64,000 nt of DNA from Toxorhynchites rutilus septentrionalis. Its lineage: Eukaryota; Arthropoda; Insecta; Diptera; Culicidae. Shown piece after piece: positions 21,188 to 34,139 of this stretch (position 1 is its first letter; the number at the start of each line of letters is the position of its first letter). The position numbers were made by a program, and so were the translations under genes. Under the pieces are notes generated by a model. It worked only from the letters and a program-made list of their open reading frames with translations. It was not told the origin of the DNA and did not search any database. The DNA lies in contig NC_073746.1 of the NCBI RefSeq assembly GCF_029784135.1, positions 93,308,575 through 93,372,574 on the forward strand, in the 5' to 3' direction.

Positions 21188-23860
21188 GTAATAACCTTAA
21201 AACCGTCTTTAATTAAAATTCTATTATCTGGGGGGTTGGTGGGGGAGCGAGTTGTGCCGTATTTCGGAATCAGCCTTGGACCAAATCCCGTTGACCACCG
21301 TTGCGCGAAATGTGTGTTCAGCGATGATGAATTGAGACGTGCGGCGTTATTTATGGGGCCCCCCACATACGCCCCAACTCGTTCATTATCCCACGTTAAT
21401 AACAACAATAACAATGTTTAGATTACTCTCTAATTTTTTGTTTTCACCATCGCACACACCCGATTATTGTTTTGCTTCGTTTTTTTTTTTTTTTGTTTGG
21501 CGGTCAACGGTGCGTGTTGCGTCTTGCGTCTCTCGTGGCGCGTATGCGTTTTCCGTATTATTAGTGCGCTACCGTTTTATGGCCTCCTTTAAACGTGAAA
21601 CGTCGTAAAGTTTTATGACCTCGAAGGCGTGCGCGCGCCCTCACCCTGTTCTCCAGCGGAGCTCCATCCTTCGGGGCGGGCTCTTCGAGATGTGACTTTT
21701 GTGAAGAAGCAGACAGGCAGAAGGTCCTTTTCCATCTACCCGGTCGAGCTGCTGCAATGGGTTGTGTGACGTGAAGGGAATGTTCCAGGGAGCAAGAAAG
21801 TGATGTTAGGTGTTTTTTTTTTTTTTGGGACTGAGAGCAGTTGCTGGTGATGCAAAAAGGGATTTTTGCTCAAGGTCGTTTTTTGTTAGTGTTTAGAAGC
21901 TTTTTTCTGTTTTCTGTTGGATCATTTCCCAGAATATTGCATGTGTTGTTGCAATGTTCGAAGAACATCTAAACAGGTGCCTGTCAGAACATCCGTGTTA
22001 TTCAAAATCAAAATCGGTATGTTAACACACGTTCCGTAAGAAGCTATTTCTGCTTTGAATTTTCGTTCGAACGGATGAGTCTTCAAGGTCTGACAGTGGA
22101 CAGACATTCGACGGTTTCAGTGTTATGATTGATTGACACTGGGAGACAAAAAATCAGCTTCGACTCAATGAAATGCGACAATTATATTTTGGTTCAAGGT
22201 GTACAACATGATTCTATTTCATTTCATCTCTCTTCGTCGCTTTAGGAAGTCTTGTGATACACTTTTCATGTGCCAGAGATGTATGACGAATATCTCCTAA
22301 AAGTTTGATCACTTGTTCTGGAATTTGGCAAAGAAGCCAAACGCAGTTTTTTTTAACCCTTTCACCTACAACATCGAATCTCACTCCGTGTGAAGTGAAG
22401 CACCGAGCCCCACTCGTGATGCTTTACTCGATCGATAGACCTATCGGAGGGTTAGTATTTGATTTGAGAATAATACTGGAGGCTAGAGGGTTTAACAAAA
22501 AGTATAGCTTCACTAAATACGTCGCAAACAGATATATGCACTGGGATACAAACTGTACAAGAGAAACAGTTCATCATATCGATTGGACACAAACAGTTGT
22601 GTTCCTCACCAAGCTTGGAACTCACATTCAGATTGATGTTCTCAAAAATTGAGACTCAAGATTTTGGGAGGGAATTTATTTTTCGAAATTTTTCTAGGAA
22701 TTAGAATTTTGAAAAATCTGAAATAAATGTTTTCCGAAAAATATTCGTCTTTCAAAATTCGATGGAATTCTGCTTATTTGTACATATTTGAGGGGAACCA
22801 GTGATCGTTGTTAAGTTAGAGAGGACCAAGTAGTAAAACCAAAAAAATGGTGTTATTCATAGCATTAGTTTAAGCATTTTGTTAAGCTACAATTATCAGT
22901 TCAATCACACGTTCAGAAGAAATAATCTATCGAAATTGTTTTGAAATTCGTTTTTGTCGAATTCATAGAAATGTCACGTGGTCCGGTATGACTGAAGACC
23001 GACCAAGTGACAAACAGACAATGTAAATTGTTATATATTAGTCTAGATTACTCAGTTTCATACATGTAAGTATACTGCATCTGTATTATACAGCATTATA
23101 TACCTCGTATTTGAGTGGAAAACGATGTTTATCGAATTGGTTTGGAGATTTTCTGTAGAGTTCCATACGACATAAGTCATACGGGTATATAATTTATTCA
23201 ACTCAAACGAACACAAACAAGTGGGGAAATTGTCAAAAGAATTGTAATTTGTTTCTTGTTGTAATATCTGAGATATGAATGTCTGTATCACATATTTCCA
23301 TCGTTTCAGTTCATTTAGATTATTCCATTCTTAAATCCAGGTCCTAGATTCCGGTTGTTCGTGCAGATATTTCGCACGAACATCTGAACTACAATGCAGG
23401 AGTTGGAATAACTCGTATAAATGATACAAAAGATATAACGTAATGTAATATATCCATATTACAAGCGCTTCTTTACCATAATTTGAAATCATGTATACAT
23501 TTCCATCATGATTTAGGTATGTGTCATCCTTTTGCCCTTTTCATACATTCAAAACGAAACCAAATCAAATTGTTTTGGTGTCTCATCCGACATTAAGTAT
23601 ACTCAGTTAGGATTTATCATGATTTACTGTAAATGATTTTCTACAGCATGCAAGATCATTCATTGCAGTATTAACTCGATTTGAATTATACATTTATACG
23701 GTACACGATCCGCATCTGCGTGATACACGTAAATCATGTCGTTCAGATCGATTTTGCGATAGTATAGAATCGATGCGTGTTATACCGAACTACGACTTAG
23801 TTTGACAGTGACATATACAAAAGCGTTTTCACACTCTTTTATTTCATCCGATTTAGCAGT
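21188..23860. other. Intron 5' part: GC-richer to about 21900, then AT-rich
   Basis: The first 700 bp keep the elevated GC of the leader and may hold promoter-proximal regulatory DNA. From about 21900 to 23860 the DNA is AT-rich, with no gene or repeat unit that I recognise. Confidence 0.4.
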
Positions 23861-23904
23861 GAAAAAGTATGAAACACATCGTGTCTCTTGGGTACTGTAG
23901 TGAA

Positions 23905-24435
23905 TACACAGAATTTCGAGGAGCGCGTACCGGTGATGGGGCAGCCTTTTTTTACATGATTCTCTCGAAATTACGTGATTTGCTCGAGGTTACGCGATTT
24001 TTTTTTGCGCGCACGCATCAGTCGCGTAAAAAAAATTCTGTGTATGCTTTTGTAAAATCTTCGCTCCCTCATATCTTGGTTTTAACAATCGGTCAATGTT
24101 TGAGAAATTACGAGCACAAAGTTGTGTGCACTGGATTCTTTTTTTACGCAATTTTTTACGTGATTTTATTTCACGCAATTCTTTTGAAATTATGCGATTT
24201 TCTCGATTTTGATTCGATTTTCTTGAAATTACGCGATTTGGCACTGCCTATCGTCGCTTCGTTGGGAAGAAAAAAAGAATAAAAAAAAATTCTGCGAGAG
24301 CGTGTGCGTGTCTGGTTGTGATGAGCGCTCGCCGGTGATGGTGCAATCTTTTTTTACGCGATTCTCTTGAAATTACGAATAAAAAATCCTTCCGCGGAGG
24401 CATCAGTTGCGTAAAAAAGAATTTAGTGTATGAAT
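23905..24435. repeat. Diverged tandem pair with TTACGCGATTTT words
   Basis: Unit 1 (about 23915-24050) and unit 2 (about 24300-24432) share CCGGTGATGGKGCARYCTTT, ATTCTCTYGAAATTACG, GCATCAGTYGCGTAAAAAA and GTGTATG in the same order, offset by about 380 bp. Further TTACGCGATT-like words lie between them. Probably a decayed transposon with a repetitive interior. The 137-codon open frame here is repeat-derived. Confidence 0.55.
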
Positions 24436-25825
24436 ATTGAATATTTATATCAAATTCGATAGAAATGAAGAAAAAATTATGAAATACAAATACTTTGAAA
24501 AGTGTAAAAGCAATCTTAGTTGCGCAAATTTATATTAAAAATTCTCTATCTGAATTTATATTGAACTACATTTTTGTTATTCCATGTGGTCAGCGTCAAG
24601 GGGCGTGAATTTTTCTGAGAATAACTCGTTCAAGATTTTTCGAACTTGACATTTGATTTATTTGTATTTTTGAGTAATAAACAATTATTTATTAATTTCG
24701 AAATTGCCGCTTTCTGGATCATTCTTACGGGACGGTCGCAGCGGAAGTTGCTAATGTTCTATTTTGTATAACCTGAAACTAATGACAACCAAAGATTCCG
24801 TATTCATGAATCACTATCCTCCGAACATTTTATTTTTAGAGGAGCCAATTTATTCTCGTGAAGCATTCTTTTTAGATCAGCAAAAATACAGTCTTCGCAA
24901 GGAGCCATACCCTGAGCACTTGTTTCTTGAACATTTTGGAGTCATCATTTCATAGATTTGTCCCCTGAAATAGCACCATATAATATTCACTACCAATGGC
25001 TCCTCCTAATTTTTCAATGTAATACTATTAGTAAAATCCCTAGTGTACCTCTACACGATGTCCACAGCTTTTTACGTTTTTTTATCTTTTGTCGGTCACT
25101 CAAATGACGGCCGGCTTCACCTCAGAGTATAGCGATAGATTAATGTTTCAACCAGCGAATCACAGAATTTTTTTTTAACTGAAAGAGCGAAATAGTCGCG
25201 TTAATGATCGACATCGTTTCTCTTGTGCGATTTTTTTCCCATCGGACAACATTAAAACTGATTCATGTCAAAATGGTTTGGTATTCCCGATGTTTTGAAT
25301 CATACACAAAATGACTCATACAGATAAAATAATTGACTAAATCGATATATTTTATTCAGAATTTGTAACAATTTTGTTAAGTAAAACCCGTTTCCTTTTG
25401 TTTATTTTTGTTCAACTGAAATAATAAGGAATTTGAATTCAGAAAGCCCGAAATGTTGCTCATTGAATTGTGTTAATGAGATCTTTCTACTCTGATGAAG
25501 CCATTTGTAAGCACGATCTATCAACAAAAAAATATAATATAAAATCACATATGTTGCATGAATACTAAGAGCAGATTCTCAGTGTTTCCATATAAAAGAC
25601 GGTTTTTTAAACCGAATACGTAACTGTATTAGGACGCGTTCCACTATTATAAAAATAATATTTACATGCCCAGACAGCGTTGTTGCTTGTCTAACGATAC
25701 CAATGAAACAACCTCTATATCATACTGGAATAACTGTCTATGTAAGATGGGTTTTAGTATGTACCATTCAACGCAAATCCATGTATCCATCTTTTTGAAA
25801 AAAAATACAGCAAACATAAACTATA
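24436..25825. other. AT-rich intron DNA, nothing recognised
   Basis: No gene, RNA or clear repeat seen. Confidence 0.45.
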
Positions 25826-26678
25826 TGATCGGGGTTCTGCCAAAAAGAATCAAGCGCCAAAAACATAATTCTGAGATATTTCAGTTTGAAGTTCAGGCTT
25901 CCACTAATTTTCTGTGTCGGATCAAATCTATCATTTTATCGCTCACGTGTTACAAACAGGATGTCAAACATGATACTCCCTTTCATGCTGTAAGCACACA
26001 TCTTCGTCAGTTTCTGATTTAGGACCTTTTGAAATATGAAAAAAAAAACAAAATTATGTTTCTGATAGACACGCAAAACTTCGTTTCCTTTGCAGCCAGA
26101 GCGAACCAAGTACATGCTAGCTATTAAAATAATATCATTACATAACACATTAGTGTCTTGTAACAGCTCTTGACTAATTTCATGAATGGTATTTATATTG
26201 TCTCACTTTTTCTGTTTATGACAAAATACTATCTTGATAAATGATAATAAATTGATTTAAGAATGCATTACACTTGGTTCGCTGTGGTTGAACGGAATTT
26301 TGAAAAATGCAGATCAGCGCTTCTACACTTCATTGCATCCCGTAGGCTGTCTTACCTAACAGATCCCGACTACATTTGATTCCAGGAGCTGTCCGAAGCA
26401 CAAAAATCTGTTGAAGATTCGGATCTGCCTTTCTGGAGAAAAGGATCACTATCGTCGGATGCCATATTATGGGTTCATGGTTCGCTTTGGTTGAATGCAA
26501 TTTCGTTTTCTTACAGTCTGCTACACAGAATTTTAATTTTTTGAGCTGTTGTCAATTGCCCGAATCACATGGTCATTTTACAGTCGATGGATTATTATTT
26601 TCTGCATCCAGTGGTGTAAGTAACTCAATTTTGAATTAAAAAAATGGCGTTTGGTTCGTTTTGGCAGAACCCCGACCA
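25826..26678. mobile_element. MITE-like element, about 850 bp
   Basis: The left end TATGATCGGGGTTCTGCC, then AAAAAGAATCAAGCGCC, is repeated inverted at the right end (TATGGTCGGGGTTCTGCC, then AAAACGAACCAAACGCC). The inner words ACTTGGTTCGCTGTGGTTGA (about 26272) and GGTTCGCTTTGGTTGAATGC (about 26477) echo the ends. No transposase is recognised inside. Confidence 0.6.
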
Positions 26679-27540
26679 TATCAACTCAAACTATTCACTA
26701 TTAAGTATGACCGATAAACACCATGGATCGATTTATTTCTAAATTTCTTCGAAATGAGCAAAGTGCTGCAATACATGGAACTCAGTTAAACCTAAACTTA
26801 GGTAAATATTGCGGATTGGGTAGGACTCCCTGAAAGGACGTCATCTATTCGAAGACATTAAAATAAAAGAACAGATGTTGAAAACACACCTCAAGATGAT
26901 ATATATTCTAAGAATCCTGAACACATTTTTACTATGATATTGATGCATGAAAAAAAAAATTTTTTTTAGTTTAAGTACACATCACAAATGCTCGTGTTAC
27001 CAATCAATTCAAATACATGTTATTTATACAAAAAGGACTGTTGGAAATATTATTATTTTTTTTTTGTTTGACGAATGAATAATTCAGTTTACTTTCCTCT
27101 CTAATCAGGATGCATGTCGGTTAACTTCAACACCCAACCAACGATTCAAACGTTGAGGTTGGACTTAAAATTTTCTTCCCGGAGCATTTAAACTATATTT
27201 GTGTTTATAATTGTAGTATTTCAATTATATTCAATTGTGAACGAAGACCCAAAATAAATACATATAATTGATATGAAATGTGTCAAAAATGGAATTTGAA
27301 TACAGCTGAATACAATTTTTCATCATCGGTTCATACCTAATTCCACATTTGACTATTCCGAGTGAGATTGGTTCATTTGAAGTTTGAAGCGATAAAGATC
27401 AAATTGTCAAAATTTGTCTCAGATGTCGGGTTCATCTTAACATATCACCACTCAACTTGTGCGCAAATCACGCTGTCAACTCACTGTTGGCCAACAATAT
27501 TCATCAAATTCCTTAAATGGGCAACGATTTGAAAATACAA
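26679..27540. other. AT-rich intron DNA, nothing recognised
   Basis: Only homopolymer runs and short imperfect palindromes seen. Confidence 0.45.
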
Positions 27541-28740
27541 CCTCGATGTGTTCATCCTTTTTGCTTACCCTGTTCCAATCCACTACGCAATGAACTGTTT
27601 TTTTTCCTCTCAAAATGACAATAAATCTCTTGCTCTGATTATTTGTGAAAACCAACCAACAAACAAAAAAGCATCATATGTGTGCTCAATCTCGTTCTGC
27701 TGCTGCTGCGTGGGATTGCAATTACGAATTGTGGCTTGTACACTTGCCGAAACACTAGGGTCCAATTAAAACATGGGGCGCTGGCTAATGGCAACCGGGG
27801 AAGAAGGATTTCGCTCATATGAGTGCGTCACAAACGCGGACATGATCTCCTCTGTCAGTCACATTGCGCGACAGTGCGGGTGCAGATGTTCATTCGATCA
27901 ATCACAATCCAACAAACAACTGCAAATTTGGTTTTTTTTTCTGATGATGACCTTAAAAATGGTCCGTGTGTGCGCGTTTGTGGACCGGGAAGTTATGACT
28001 CCAGGCTATCGCGCGCTCCAATCCCGTTCGCGTCCAGTCCATTTCCTGTCGCGCACGATTTGAGTGGCGGATGTCATTCGACATAAATTATGAGTTGCGG
28101 GACGGAATCGACATTTATCACACACACACACACTGACAGATATGGTACGCGCCCGAGCAAAAGCAAAAGGCTTTTGGGAGTCGCACTTCGAAGCGGTTCA
28201 AAACTACTAATTGGGAAACAGCCGAGACGAAGTCCAGAAGCGGCGCGCATATCGGGATCACGCACACAAATTATGTGCGAGTGAGCGGCAAAATATGACG
28301 AAATGAACGAAGAAGGTCTGGAGTTCCGTCAGCATGAAACTAAGTCAGAGAATGTTCGACTAATAAATAACGGTTGGAGGCAAATAAATTATACTTTTCT
28401 TTTTCAGCCCCTCAGCTCTCTTCTGCAGCCCAGTAGTTGGGTATTGAGTCATGAGTGTATGTGTCGGTACGGGAGGCAAAGTTTTAATTTTTTTCCTCCT
28501 ACTGCTGGGTTGAGTGGTTCGAATAGTTCCGCACATGTTGTTCTTTCAGGTACAGAGGAGTGAAGGTTAGAAGTGGTATTTTACGTCACATGCGGCGGTT
28601 CGATTTTTGGTGAGGTCTCTTTTTTCCGTCCTCGAAGGTCCATAACTCAAAATCGATATAATTGATTGTTGGTGACAACGGTTGATTGAGTTATGACTTC
28701 CTCGTTTCTCGGATTTGCCACTAGCGAGAGGCTGTCGTAA
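27540..28740. promoter_or_regulatory. GC-richer intronic island, candidate cis-regulatory DNA
   Basis: Unlike the flanks, this stretch is GC-rich, not repetitive, and shows CpG-containing words (GCGCGTTTGTGG, CGAAGCGG, GCGGCGCGC) plus a short CA run at about 28121. No gene-like frame is convincing. I mark it as possible conserved non-coding DNA because old transposon DNA in this window is uniformly AT-rich. This is inference without alignment. Confidence 0.3.
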
Positions 28741-29239
28741 AGTTGATACCCAAATGTTTACGACAACAATAAACTATGAACCTTCGGTGAAACTGCCAGG
28801 CTGGAGCAGTATAAAAAAAATATCATTTGGGTAACCTCCTTGATACGCAAACAAAAAATTTAACATATAATCAAATAAAATGCGCCTACGCATGTTCATA
28901 TCGGGAGACAGGTTTTGCATAACAAGACCAATTTGCTCCCACAATGGGGTGAAATTGGTTTTCACCATTATCAAAATCAGCATGTGTGTCACATGATTTG
29001 AGTTCATCTACATACATTTCCTTCGCCTCTTAATTGGATTGATTTACGCGTTCATCCATAGTAGATCTGGAGATTCTATTTTTATTTACTCGACGAAAAT
29101 CTAGCAGAAAAAGGGAAGCGAATTGAAAATCTGTGTCTCAAAAGGAAAAGACAGGAGTTGAATTTCTCTGCATGAGGATCGCTTAGTTATGTGTCATTTT
29201 TTCTGACATTAATGGTAATAAGATAAATAAATTGAAAAC
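28741..29239. other. AT-rich intron DNA, nothing recognised
   Basis: No gene or repeat recognised. Confidence 0.45.
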
Positions 29240-29530
29240 TAGCTGACCCGGTGAACTTCGTCCTGCCCGAAAATAATGTTTTGATATGAATACTTTCACG
29301 TTTCTAAACACTATCATGGGTACAATCCCAGAAGTATTCATTTATTGATCTTATTGGTCTTCTCCAATTTCCTTTTTTAATAAATTGAATAGCAAAATTA
29401 GCAAAACTCATCATTATAATAAAAAAATATTGTCAATTACAGTTCTTGTTTCAGATTCTTTAATCAGTTGCAAAACATGTTTCTCCATTACTTGGAATAC
29501 ATATTTGATACGAAAAAGTATATATCCTTT
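29240..29530 (+). mobile_element. Fragment of a CTAGCTGACCCGG-headed element
   Basis: It begins CTAGCTGACCCGGTGAACTT. The following 250 bp match about 34180-34450 (shared words AATACTTTCA, AATTTCCTTTT, AAAACATGTTTCTCCRTT, GGAATACATRTTTGATAC). It lacks the tandem monomers of the 5953-9352 elements, so it is a head-sharing relative or a truncated copy. Confidence 0.6.
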
Positions 29531-30320
29531 CATAATGTTTCAAAGTTATGTTATTCCACTCTGAAATTGTATCGAATCTCCTCGATTGGGATTTAGAATT
29601 CTACTCCACCACGGTGCACTGATTTGCTGAGAATTTGCATCGATAAATTCGAATGAATTCATAAAAGCAATCGATCTGTATTTTAGCATTCGAATAATTG
29701 AAAGGTTCGTGAAATCCATTTTTTTTACAAAGACTGAGGAACTTTGTGACATTAAATGACACATACTTATCTACTTCCACTAATTAAACATATGAAAACA
29801 CAAGCTAATAATTCGATGAAGCTATAGATTATATCAATCTGAGTATAGAACAGTATTTTCAGACAGTTACAACTGATGAATAAGTTCGACGGATGACTCA
29901 ATAAACAACAATTTTTGAGCACAAAATGCCTTGATTGATCAAAATATTCTACTCCAAAAGTGTTAAAGCATCCCGAAAAATTTGATAACTTCCATATAGT
30001 ACGTTATTTTTGATTTCAAAATACGTTTCAGTTCACAAGAATTATTGAATAAACCAAACATCTTTACTTTGATGACATCTGCCAACAGATAACAGTCCTT
30101 GGCAGTCAGTTCAGAATAATAATTCTGACGACTTGCGACAAAAAAAAATGTTGCTGAGAACCGATCCAAACGGAGACCAGAGTCCATTTTGGCCTGAAAA
30201 TAAATCCTTTGCAAGTGAAGAGCCGATTTGTTCTTCATTTTGGGTCGATTTTTCGATTTTTTGCCTCAAATGTATCAGTCAACTACACATAATATTACAC
30301 TACATTTTCGATCGGTGAAG
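29531..30320. other. AT-rich intron DNA, nothing recognised
   Basis: Short open frames only, without recognisable motifs. Confidence 0.45.
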
Positions 30321-30329
30321 AGCGATTAA

Positions 30330-31790
30330 TCATTGGCCCTGATATACGCTCCAGTTTCAAAATCGCTTCCTCATTGAGAGTCAGTTCTGGAGAAAAAAAA
30401 GTCCGTTTGGGGCTCAAATCACATACCCCTTGGAACAGTCCTTCTTTTTGCATTGAAATAACCTGGAACAGTGGTCGTAATCGTTGAAGAGTCGATCGTT
30501 TTGATCGACTGAGAGTGGATGCGTGTAACAGAGCTTCCCCAGAATGATGACTTCACACTATTTTCTGATGCCTTTAATGCGTCAACTAGCTCGCACAACT
30601 TCAACCACCCAACCAATTTTGAGTTCTAAGCACTGAATTTGAACGTTCAGAACCAAGCCATTGCTTTCCTTGAGCTGTATATCTTCCCTATCAAATAAAC
30701 GGAAGGATCTGTACCTAGGCGCGCAGACGGAATCTTTACGAAGGACTCTGATTATTTGAAACATTTCTTTTTGAATTTAGTTTTTTTTAATGATGACCTC
30801 AAACCAAATCAGCTTCCCGTAAGTCTGTCAGAGTCAGCCCTGAGTTCCCCCAACTTGCCGAATGGAAGCAAATATTCCCACGTACTCGAATGAGATGTCC
30901 GTGCCCTAAAACATAGAAAAAATACAGTAATTCGCAAATCGTTCCTACTTTATTCACTAAATTGCTCAATTATTCAATTGTCACTATTTGTATTTACGCT
31001 AAAAAACTGCTGGATAAATTGTCCGTACAATGTAATGTTGAGTAATATATACAACAATACCATTTTTCGAAACATGTCTCATTTTCAATTTCATAAAGTT
31101 ACCCCAGTATAAAAAAAACTTAGGTCAACAGATAAAGGTAATTTGATATAACGAAATTGTATTGCATTAAAATGGAATAAAGTGTAGGGAAATTGTTCTT
31201 AATCATGCGTAATGCAGATTCGTTGCCCTCCATTTTTCAGAATAGCTTGAAAAGCATTCCTTACATTTTTTTAGCTATTTGAGTATTGAACTATCGCCAC
31301 TGTTTGTGCTCTATGCCAAAAAATGTTAATTGGAAAATCCGCGTAAAAAAACCATGTCACCTAATGATAGATACCAAATGGGACTATCCTTACGTAGAAC
31401 GAAAGTAAAAAGTTGACTGTTGCTCGCTTTCGAAAACCCGTAGTTTTATCCTGCAATTTCGTTGGTTACTGGTGATTTGTAAACTCTACTGTCAATGCAC
31501 GTGCAGTATCACTGTTCGATCGTCCAGAGCTGAGTAGATAGGGAAAGGCATCCACGAATCGCTGCCCGTTAAAACCCCGTCCTGTTGTAGCGCCCGGTGA
31601 GCTCCCCGTTACCCAACACCAACATGGTAGTGAAATATTCTGAAGTACTTCGTTGTGTTGGCGGAGAAGCCATTCGAATAAGTCCCCTATGCAAAAGTTC
31701 TTCCCGAAGCATCGAACTTCTTCCTTCAAAATTTCTAGCCTGAAAATGACGTGACTCGTTCCCCTGAGGTTGATGATAAGTTCCTTTCAA
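30330..31790 (-). pseudogene. Possible decayed minus-strand coding remnants of unknown origin
   Basis: Two patches of minus-strand open frames stand out. At 30764-30419 two frames meet at the words LELK and IGW and could be one broken reading frame (words: LVDALKASENSVKSSFWGSS, TIDSSTITTTVPGYFNAK). At 31790-31466 two overlapping frames share a Gly/Asn/Arg-rich region (GRGFNGQRFVDAFPYLLSSG). No known domain is recognised and stops or frameshifts break both. An old retroelement gag-type gene is one possibility; chance frames are another. Confidence 0.2.
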
Positions 31791-31848
31791 TCAGAGAAGT
31801 TTACCTGAAATAGTGAACCAGCTGAGATAAACAGCGACGTTACAAACG

Positions 31849-32711
31849 AATAATTGTACTGAAGTCGCTTTTTATGCAGTTTTTACGCGGCTTTTTTACA
31901 CGGTTTTCAACCATTAATCATTTAATTTTATATCCCATTGAAACAACTCTCCCTCCCCTTTAGTGTCCATGTACATTGTGGATGACCCCCTTCAAAGTCC
32001 ACTGTTTCTGCTCTAAAGAATCGACGTTACTTCGAAAATATGATCATAATGTAAAAATTTCCACAAGTGGTTTACAGGTGGGCCAGAATAGGTATTGTTG
32101 GTGTGCCAAAATACTCTCTTGGTGGTCCAAAATCTGTTTTAAACGCACCATAAACATTTTAAAATTTCTTGGATATTTTCAAATAAATTTTGTTGCTGAA
32201 CGATGTATTTCAAAAATGAAAAATGGTTTTTTTCATTCCACCTAATACACTGGTATAATAGAACAGTCATTTATTGTAACAAAAAACATGTTTTTTTGTC
32301 AATAAATTCCCCCCGTTACCTTATTTCGTACTTCTTTCGCACCCATGCTAGAAAGAGTACAACTGCAGAAACCTAAATTGATAGGACCCCAAAAGACGCA
32401 ATAAGAACAATCCGGAGGCGACGGGTACGATTCCAAGTCCGATCGGGTTTGGAAGTTATTTCTCGGCTTCCCTGGGCATAAAGTATAATTGTGCTTGTGC
32501 AATATGCAATTTGTTTGAATATGGGATGCATTTTGTACAAATAATTCAATGTTTGTTAGATTTTTACACGGATTTTGAAATTAACGCGGTTTAGTTTTAC
32601 ATGGATTCAGGAATTTATGCGGTTTTTTACGTGGATTTTTGAGTTGACGCGGTTTTTTAACGCAGAATATGGAGTTTACGCTGTTTTTGCCGTAGGACTA
32701 CGTCTTTCATT
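31849..32711. repeat. TTTTTACGCGG-type repeat words, possible old MITE
   Basis: Variants of TTTTTACGCGG and TTTTTACACGG cluster at about 31868-31906 and again at about 32560-32680 (ACGCGGTTTAG, ATGCGGTTTTTTACG, ACGCGGTTTTTTAACG). This resembles the ends of the pogo-like MITE at 12911-13470. Borders and target duplication are not resolved. Confidence 0.3.
32395..32515 (+). mobile_element. Feilai-like tRNA SINE fragment
   Basis: The word GGGTACGATTCC at about 32421 is one base from a tRNA box B (GGTTCGATTCC). It is followed by AAGTCCGATCGGGTTTGGAA and then TTCCCTGGGCATAAAGTAT and TGTGCTTGTGC. This order (box B, CCGATCGG-type word, CTTCCCTGGGCATAGAGTAT) is what I remember of Feilai-type SINEs in culicine mosquitoes. 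The box A half is not recognisable, so the copy is 5' truncated or diverged. The family match is from memory, not a search. Confidence 0.5.
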
Positions 32712-32930
32712 TCTACACTGGGGTGTAAGTTCAAAGTTTCGAAAACGAAAGCGTTACGCCGTAGCAACGAGATTTTGAGCGTTAATACCTTCTAAACAAG
32801 TGAACGAAATAGTATGATAAACACTTCATTCGAAAGATAGAATGTCTACGCGTTATATGCTTGTTACTTTTTGATCCAAAAACTTGTTTCAATTGCATTC
32901 AAAACAGGCTATTGAAATCATACCAATCGG

Positions 32931-32966
32931 TATAAAAGCGAGTGTCGCTCGGAAATCTACTCAGTT
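32931..32966 (+). promoter_or_regulatory. TATA box plus initiator in front of a tandem array
   Basis: TATAAAAG at 32931-32938 and TCAGTT at 32961-32966 place the initiator A (32963) 32 bp after the first T of the TATA box, the standard Pol II spacing. The 110-bp tandem array begins about 50 bp downstream on the same strand. A functional promoter is inferred from the motif pair only. Confidence 0.5.
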
Positions 32967-33010
32967 ATGATTGGGTAACGATTGAGGTACCATCGCTGGA
33001 ATGAATGGAT

Positions 33011-33660
33011 GTTTCCCTAACACAGACTTCAAAACCATGGAGCCAGGGGAAATCGGCATTGCAAAATAGATACAAGCACTTTTGTACTGGTTTGCGCTTT
33101 TACAAATCGGAATGCTTCGCTAACACAGACTTCAAAACCGTGGAGTCTGAGGAAACTGGTATTGCAAATTAGACGCAAGTAACGGTTATTTTTGTACTCG
33201 TCTGTGTTTTTGCAAATCGAAATGTTTCCCTAACACAGGCTTCAAAACCATGGAGCCTGGGGGAATCGGCATTGCAAAAAAATATATAAGCAGCGGGTAT
33301 TTTTGTATTCGCTTGCGTTTCTGCAAATCGGAATGTTTCCCTAACACAGAATTCAAAATCATGGAACCTAAGGAAACTGGTATTGCAAATTAGATGCAAG
33401 CAGCGAGTACTTTTACACTCGTTTGCTTTTTTGCAAATTGTAATATTTCCCAAACACAGACTTCAAAATCATGAAGCCTGGGGAAATCGGCATTGGAAAA
33501 TAGATGCGAGCTGCGGGTACTTTTGTACTCGCTTGCGTTTCTGCAAATCAGAATGTTTCCCTAACACGGATTTCAAAACCATGGAGCCTGAGGACATAGC
33601 AAATTAGATGCAAACAGTGGGAACTTTTGTATTCGTTTGCAAATTGGAATACAGAATAAA
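33011..33660 (+). repeat. 110-bp tandem array, six copies, dimeric pattern
   Basis: The unit contains TTTCCCTAACACAGACTTCA, then AAACCATGGAGCC, GCATTGCAAA and a TTTTGTACTCGTTTGCG-like spacer. TAACACAG-type words start at 33018, 33121, 33231, 33342, 33452 and 33562, so the period is 103-111 bp. Odd copies read GGGAAATCGGCATTG and even copies read GAGGAAACTGGTATTG, so the array seems to have grown as dimers. A decayed seventh copy follows to about 33720. Short open frames on both strands follow the repeat and are not taken as genes. Confidence 0.85.
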
Positions 33661-33724
33661 TACAGATTGCGAAACAAAGAAGTTGGGAATATCGGCATTG
33701 CAGAAACATTCAAGTCGGCAATAC

Positions 33725-34139
33725 TTTATATATACTTTATACCCACAAGCATTTTTACACTCCGGAATTCGTTTTGCTATCACAGTCTACAAATGCGGGT
33801 ACAAATGCAACGGTTTGGCTCGATAATTGAAGACTGCATTGGAAGATATATCTTCATGTCGCCAGCTCACTGAACTTCTACGCATACCGTTTGATGATTA
33901 GGCAAAATGTTGATAACTATTTCCGGCGATAACTACTACCATAATGCATAAATTGACTTGAATTGGGATTTGTTTGCATTTGAATTCGTAAACAGTTTCA
34001 TTCATTCACTAGATTAATCAATAATTTAATCAATACACACAGAAGACTGCTCTACGCAGTGGCGATATCGTACCCAATGAGGAACATCCGAGGTGGGATT
34101 ATTGCTAATTTAAGAGATACGATTGATTACTAAGCCAAC
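33725..34139. other. AT-rich intron DNA, nothing recognised
   Basis: No gene recognised; it may include the 3' part of the element carrying the 110-bp array. Confidence 0.4.
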
